Shown one piece after another: positions 60,367 to 64,000 of a stretch of DNA of 64,000 nucleotides (positions within the stretch are counted from its first letter, which is position 1; each line of letters opens with the position of its first letter). This DNA comes from Bin5 sp965204525 (GTDB taxonomy: Bacteria > Chloroflexota > Anaerolineae > Caldilineales > Caldilineaceae): assembly GCA_965204525.1 (NCBI GenBank), contig OZ241994.1, positions 1,922,001 to 1,986,000 on the forward strand. Reading direction: 5' to 3'. The translations under genes were made by a program, and so were the position numbers. The notes below the pieces were generated by a model. That model did no database searches and was not told where the DNA came from. It was given only the letters and a program-made list of their open reading frames with translations.

Positions 60367-61119
60367 ATGCGAGAGAACCGAGCGAAACACAAGCTGGAAC
60401 GGGGCGAGACGGTGGTCTGCCTCTCCGGGAACAATTCGACCGACATGATCGATCAGATCGGCCCTCTTGGGTTCGACGCGATCTGGCTTGAAGGGGAGCA
60501 CGGCCCGGTGGATTACGGCGACATTCCTGACCTTACGCGAGCCTGTGACCTGTGGGGCATGACATCGGTTGTGCGGGTCAACCGGAACAATGAGGGGATT
60601 ATCTACCGAACGTTTGACTTGGGTGCGCAGGGGATTGTGGTGCCTCATGTCAATACGGCGGACGAGGCGCGGGCGGTTGTCAACGCGGCGAAGTTCCATC
60701 CCGCAGGCAATCGGGGCATGTACACGAGCCGGCAGGGTTACGGCGTGCCGGACTATGTTCATCGGGCGAACGACGAGACGCTGGTCATTGTCCTGATTGA
60801 AGACATTGCCGCCATCAACAACCTGGCTGGGATCCTGACCGTTGATCATATCGACGTTTTCTTTGTGGCGCCCAGTGATCTGGCGCAGTCGATGGGCCAC
60901 TTGGGCAACACGGACCACCCCGAGGTCGTAGCGACAATAGAAGGGGCGTTTGCGCAGATCCGGGCGGCGGGCAGGGCAGCAGGCGGGCTCGTTAGTGACG
61001 ACAACGTTGCCCATTATATTGGCCTGGGCGTCCAGTTCTTGTTGACCGGTTGGGCGGCCTGGGTTGCGTCCGGCGGGCAGGCTTTCTTGGCGCAAGTGGA
61101 GGAGGCTGCGTCCTCGTGA
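60367..61119 (+). CDS. HpcH/HpaI family aldolase, 2-keto-3-deoxy-sugar-acid type
   Basis: A 250-residue class II (metal-dependent) pyruvate aldolase. It shows WLEGEHGPVDY (family start of the active site), VVRVNRNNEG with the substrate-binding Arg, QGIVVPHVNTADEAR, the metal Glu in IVLIEDIAAI and the Asp in VAPSDLAQSMG. Closest in pattern to RhmA/GarL-type enzymes, which split 2-keto-3-deoxy-L-rhamnonate or hexarate derivatives into pyruvate and an aldehyde. The open frame begins at 60307; ATG at 60367 follows GGAGAGAAG. Its TGA overlaps the start of the heparinase-like gene (GTGA). Confidence 0.87.
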   Translation: MRENRAKHKLERGETVVCLSGNNSTDMIDQIGPLGFDAIWLEGEHGPVDYGDIPDLTRACDLWGMTSVVRVNRNNEGIIYRTFDLGAQGIVVPHVNTADEARAVVNAAKFHPAGNRGMYTSRQGYGVPDYVHRANDETLVIVLIEDIAAINNLAGILTVDHIDVFFVAPSDLAQSMGHLGNTDHPEVVATIEGAFAQIRAAGRAAGGLVSDDNVAHYIGLGVQFLLTGWAAWVASGGQAFLAQVEEAASS

Positions 61120-63272
61120 GCGGACCTACTCTCATTTCAGACGAACAGTTGTCGCAGATCCGGCTGAAAACGGGGTTGCCTCAGTTCGCGGCGGCGATTG
61201 AGTTGTTGCGTCATGAAGTAGAGGATTTCTACGCTCGTCCGGTGGGCGTGCAGGCGTTGCCAGGTGGGTATTATCACGACTACTTCTGCCCGCAGCACGC
61301 GGTGCAGCTGATCTTTGAGCCGGACTCGCCTACCCTCCATCGCTGTCCCGTTGACGGCGCGACGTTCAGTGGCGAGCCATTTGACTCGGCTTGGCGCTGG
61401 TCGGTCAACAACAGGCTGGCGGAGTCGGCGCTGCGGCTTGCCGTGCTGTGGAAGCTGGAGGGCGAGGAGCGAAACCGGCAAAGCGTGCAGGAGATCCTGT
61501 TGGGCTATGCTGAGGTGTACGATGGGTACAAGGCATATTCGGGCTGGCGGCCGGAGAACCATGGCGTTGCCCAGTTCAGCACCTTGGATGAAGCGGTGTG
61601 GTCGATTCCGCTGGCGTGGTCTTTCGACTTGATCCGGTCCACTCTCAGCGATGCGCAGGAAAGGGAGATTGTTGACAGGCTACTGGTTCCTGCGGCCGAC
61701 TTTCTGATGGAGCGTCATTTTGGCGGGATCCATAACTTTGCCTGCTGGCACAACGCGGCCATCGGGACGATCGGGGCGGTGACCGGGCGTGATGAGCTGC
61801 TGGACTTCGCGATTGACGGGCAGTATGGATTTCATACACAGGCGCGGGAGGGAATTCTGGCTGACGGTCTCTGGTTCGAGGGCTCGTTCAGCTACCACTT
61901 TTACACTGTGGCTGCATTGCTGCTGCTGGCGAAGGCGACGGCCAACTTGCCGGATTGGGACCTGCGGCAGCACCCGTCGCTGGCGGCTGTGCTGCGGGCG
62001 CCGGTGCTGTGCGCTTACCCGGATGGGAGCTTGCCGGCGACAAATGACTGCTGGTACTTTACCGGCCTGAACGACGACTGCTGCCACGGCGTTCCCAAAG
62101 CGCCGGCCTTTTATGAGATTGGAAACGCCTGGTTCGAAGAACCGCTATTCGGCCAGGTGCTGGCACGGGCCTATCGACACGGGCCGCGGGAAAGCCTGGA
62201 CGCACTTCTGTACGGGGTTGCCGAGCTGGAATCCGGGTCGGCAGAGGGCCTCGCGCTCCCCAGTGTCCAGATGCCGGCCTCGGGTTATGCGATTCTGCGT
62301 ACGCAGCCGGAAGGGGAGGCGGTGCGGTCGGAAGCGACTGAGCAGTATGTTTTTCTCAAGTATGGGGTTCATGGCGGCGGCCACGGGCATCCGGACAAGC
62401 TGGGGCTGTCTGTGTACGCAAGGGGCGAACGGCAGGCGCCGGATCTGGGGACCCCTGGGTACGGGATCGACCTGTTTCAGGGCTGGTACCGCCAGACTGT
62501 CAGTCATAACACCGTTGTGCTGGATGGCAAGTCGCAGCCGGCGGGCGCGGGGCGGAGCATTGCCTTTCGGGCTGACGGGCCGTTTCAGATCGCTGACGCT
62601 GCGATCAGTTGGGGAGAAGACGCTGTCACCGGTATCGACGCGCCCACTTACGGTGTCGACAGCGAAACGCCCGAAGTGTATGAGGGGGCCGGTATGCGCA
62701 GGGCGGTCCTGGTGCGCGGCGACTATTTTGTAGACATTTTCCTGGTAAACGCCGGGAAAGAGCGCCGAATCGACTGGATCTTTCGCAATCGCGGCGTATT
62801 GGCGCCGCTTGGTGACGGCGTTCCTATCGTGCCTGCCGCACTTAAGGGGGATGGATACGAGTACATTGGGGATCTCAGCAGCCGACCCGCGAATGACAGT
62901 GTCGCTTTGGACTGGCAGTTCGCGGAAACGGGTGTGAAACTCTTCATGGCCGAAATGGACGGGACGACTCTTTATGCGGGGCCGGCGCCGGGAAACCCGG
63001 CGGAGGACCTGCAGGACCTGATGATCCGCCAACGAACTGGGTCGCGCACGGCCTTTCTCAGTGTATTTCATCCGTACCAGGACAGGCCCCGCATTGGCTC
63101 GGTCACATGGCATGGCTGCGATCTGATTGGGGCCGGCTGGGCGGCGTGTACGGTGGAGGGGCGGGAAAACAAGGACTTATGGGTTGTCCGCTCAAGGTCG
63201 GATGTGGAAGTCCCCGCCTGGCTGGGCGACCTGCCGGCCAGCAGCCGCTTTGAATACACTTTGGAGGATTGA
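61116..63272 (+). CDS. Heparinase II/III family protein (polysaccharide lyase-like)
   Basis: A 718-residue protein with an N-terminal alpha/alpha-toroid (residues ~1-380; for example FGGIHNFACWHNAAIGTIG, WFEGSFSYHFYTVAALLLL) and a C-terminal beta-sandwich (from about 400; HGGGHGHPDKLGLSVYARG and SHNTVVLDGKSQPAG). The Asn/His, Tyr and the HGHPDK region are those used by heparinase II/III and oligoalginate lyases in beta-elimination of uronate-containing glycans. No signal peptide is visible, so it probably works on imported oligosaccharides. GTG at 61116 overlaps the aldolase TGA, with GGAGGAGG upstream; a product of the lyase could feed into keto-deoxy acid cleavage by the coupled aldolase. 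Confidence 0.85.
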   Translation: MSGPTLISDEQLSQIRLKTGLPQFAAAIELLRHEVEDFYARPVGVQALPGGYYHDYFCPQHAVQLIFEPDSPTLHRCPVDGATFSGEPFDSAWRWSVNNRLAESALRLAVLWKLEGEERNRQSVQEILLGYAEVYDGYKAYSGWRPENHGVAQFSTLDEAVWSIPLAWSFDLIRSTLSDAQEREIVDRLLVPAADFLMERHFGGIHNFACWHNAAIGTIGAVTGRDELLDFAIDGQYGFHTQAREGILADGLWFEGSFSYHFYTVAALLLLAKATANLPDWDLRQHPSLAAVLRAPVLCAYPDGSLPATNDCWYFTGLNDDCCHGVPKAPAFYEIGNAWFEEPLFGQVLARAYRHGPRESLDALLYGVAELESGSAEGLALPSVQMPASGYAILRTQPEGEAVRSEATEQYVFLKYGVHGGGHGHPDKLGLSVYARGERQAPDLGTPGYGIDLFQGWYRQTVSHNTVVLDGKSQPAGAGRSIAFRADGPFQIADAAISWGEDAVTGIDAPTYGVDSETPEVYEGAGMRRAVLVRGDYFVDIFLVNAGKERRIDWIFRNRGVLAPLGDGVPIVPAALKGDGYEYIGDLSSRPANDSVALDWQFAETGVKLFMAEMDGTTLYAGPAPGNPAEDLQDLMIRQRTGSRTAFLSVFHPYQDRPRIGSVTWHGCDLIGAGWAACTVEGRENKDLWVVRSRSDVEVPAWLGDLPASSRFEYTLED

Positions 63273-63275
63273 GTC

Positions 63276-64000
63276 ATGGGAGACATTTTGGACAGGCTGG
63301 CCATACATGGCGGTCCTCCGGTACGGGAGGCGCCGTTGCCGGCGCGCGGGCACATTGGGAGCGAGGAAAGGGAGGCTGTCAGCGCGTATATGGACAAGGT
63401 GGTTGCCACGGGGACGCTCGGCGCCTACCAGGGTGAGGAGGAGGAGGCGTATTGCGCCGCGTTTGCAGAGTACCTGGGGGGCGGGTACGCGGACGCGGTC
63501 AGTTCGGGATCGGCGGCGATCTACGTGGCGCTGCTGGCCCTGGAGCTGGAGGCGTTCAGCGAGGTCATCATCGGCCCGTTTACGGATCCGGGCGGGATGA
63601 TGCCGATCCCCCTGCAGAGCATGATCCCCATGATCGCCGACTCGGCGCCGGACAGCTTCAATACGGGGCCGGAGCAGGTCGAGGCGCTGATTTCGCCGCG
63701 CACCAGTGCGATTATCGTACCGCATATCGCCGGGGAACCGGCCGACATTGGCGGGATCATGGAGTTGGCGGGTCGGCACGGGATTCCGGTGATCGAGGAC
63801 TGTGCGCAGGCGCACGGGGCGCGGTTCAAGGGACAGCTGGCGGGGAGCTTCGGCGACCTGTCGGCATTTTCGACGATGACGGGAAAGCACCATAGCTCGG
63901 GCGCGCAGGGCGGGATGGTCTTCACCCGGGACGAGGCGCTCTACCAGTCGGTGCGTCGGATGGCCGACCGGGGCAAGCCCCACTTCCTACCTGAGGGCGC
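63276..64000 (+). CDS. DegT/DnrJ/EryC1/StrS family PLP-dependent enzyme (3' end cut by window)
   Basis: An open frame of about 241 codons that runs off the window end without a stop, so it is the N-terminal part of a normal ~400-residue enzyme. It shows IHGGPPVREAPLP, SSGSAAIYVALLALELE, VIEDCAQAHGARF with the PLP-contacting Asp, and the Schiff-base Lys in STMTGKHHSSGAQGGM (about residue 203). The ATG at 63276 lies four bases after the heparinase-like stop with TTGGAGG upstream, so it is cotranscribed. It is more diverged from the other two DegT enzymes of this window than they are from each other. Confidence 0.87.
   Translation, partial: MGDILDRLAIHGGPPVREAPLPARGHIGSEEREAVSAYMDKVVATGTLGAYQGEEEEAYCAAFAEYLGGGYADAVSSGSAAIYVALLALELEAFSEVIIGPFTDPGGMMPIPLQSMIPMIADSAPDSFNTGPEQVEALISPRTSAIIVPHIAGEPADIGGIMELAGRHGIPVIEDCAQAHGARFKGQLAGSFGDLSAFSTMTGKHHSSGAQGGMVFTRDEALYQSVRRMADRGKPHFLPEG

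Noticed and set aside
1..64000. CRISPR arrays, insertion sequences, phage genes, rRNA
   Set aside because: No regular spaced repeats, transposase or integrase motifs, or ribosomal RNA signatures were found on either strand.

Overview
This window is one stretch of GC-rich bacterial chromosome carrying about 50 genes, nearly all for uptake and breakdown of carbohydrates and peptides. The lipoprotein signal sequences with short Ala/Pro-rich linkers, the many solute-binding-protein ABC systems, and the abundance of Gfo/Idh/MocA oxidoreductases, enolase-superfamily dehydratases, DegT aminotransferases, BNR propellers and a PhyH dioxygenase resemble Chloroflexota (Anaerolineae/Caldilineae-like) genomes, possibly from a host-associated or particle-associated lineage. 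That placement is inference from gene content. No rRNA, tRNA, CRISPR array or transposase was seen.

Layout. 3-8222 (+): an amidohydrolase and an oligopeptide-type ABC system (binding protein and two permeases) bracketed by two paralogous M14-type carboxypeptidases. 8312-21165 (-): a second oligopeptide-type ABC system (binding protein, two permeases) followed by a catabolic gene train: sialidase-like propeller, DegT aminotransferase, FGE-sulfatase-domain protein, deacetylase-like protein, and three more propellers, two of them a tandem duplicate. 21674-27054: a sugar-acid region with an enolase-superfamily dehydratase, a ketoglutarate-semialdehyde-type aldehyde dehydrogenase, uronate isomerase UxaC and an SDR likely acting as fructuronate reductase. 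27246-29864: glutaminyl-tRNA synthetase and a DUF429 protein. 29989-42541 (-): an OSBS-like enolase-superfamily enzyme, a Gfo/Idh oxidoreductase, a xylose-isomerase-like TIM barrel, a glutamine-synthetase-family enzyme, a GH116 glycosidase, a DUF624 membrane protein, and a MalFG-type sugar ABC transporter with a Tat-type lipoprotein binding protein. 42852-54164 (mainly +): a degenerate nuclease-fold protein, a DegT enzyme, five more Gfo/Idh oxidoreductases, a PhyH dioxygenase on the opposite strand, a glycosyltransferase and an L-rhamnonate dehydratase-like enzyme. 54320-60195 (+): a glycine-betaine/proline-type ABC transporter whose binding-protein gene is duplicated, one copy broken, with an unrelated EEP-fold gene lodged between the permease and the binding proteins. 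60367-64000 (+): an HpcH/HpaI aldolase, a heparinase II/III-like lyase and a DegT gene cut by the window end.

The genes read as several substrate modules: an ABC importer plus the hydrolases, lyases, oxidoreductases and aldolases that process what it brings in. None of the two oligopeptide-type importers or the sugar importer has its own ATPase gene here. Points most worth a second look are a 190-base run of stable hairpins, two with UUCG and GAAA tetraloops, ahead of the intact betaine-binding-protein gene; long inverted repeats at all three binding-protein/permease junctions; and several family members missing textbook catalytic residues (FGE-like protein, PD-(D/E)XK-like protein, sialidase-like propellers, one M14 paralogue).
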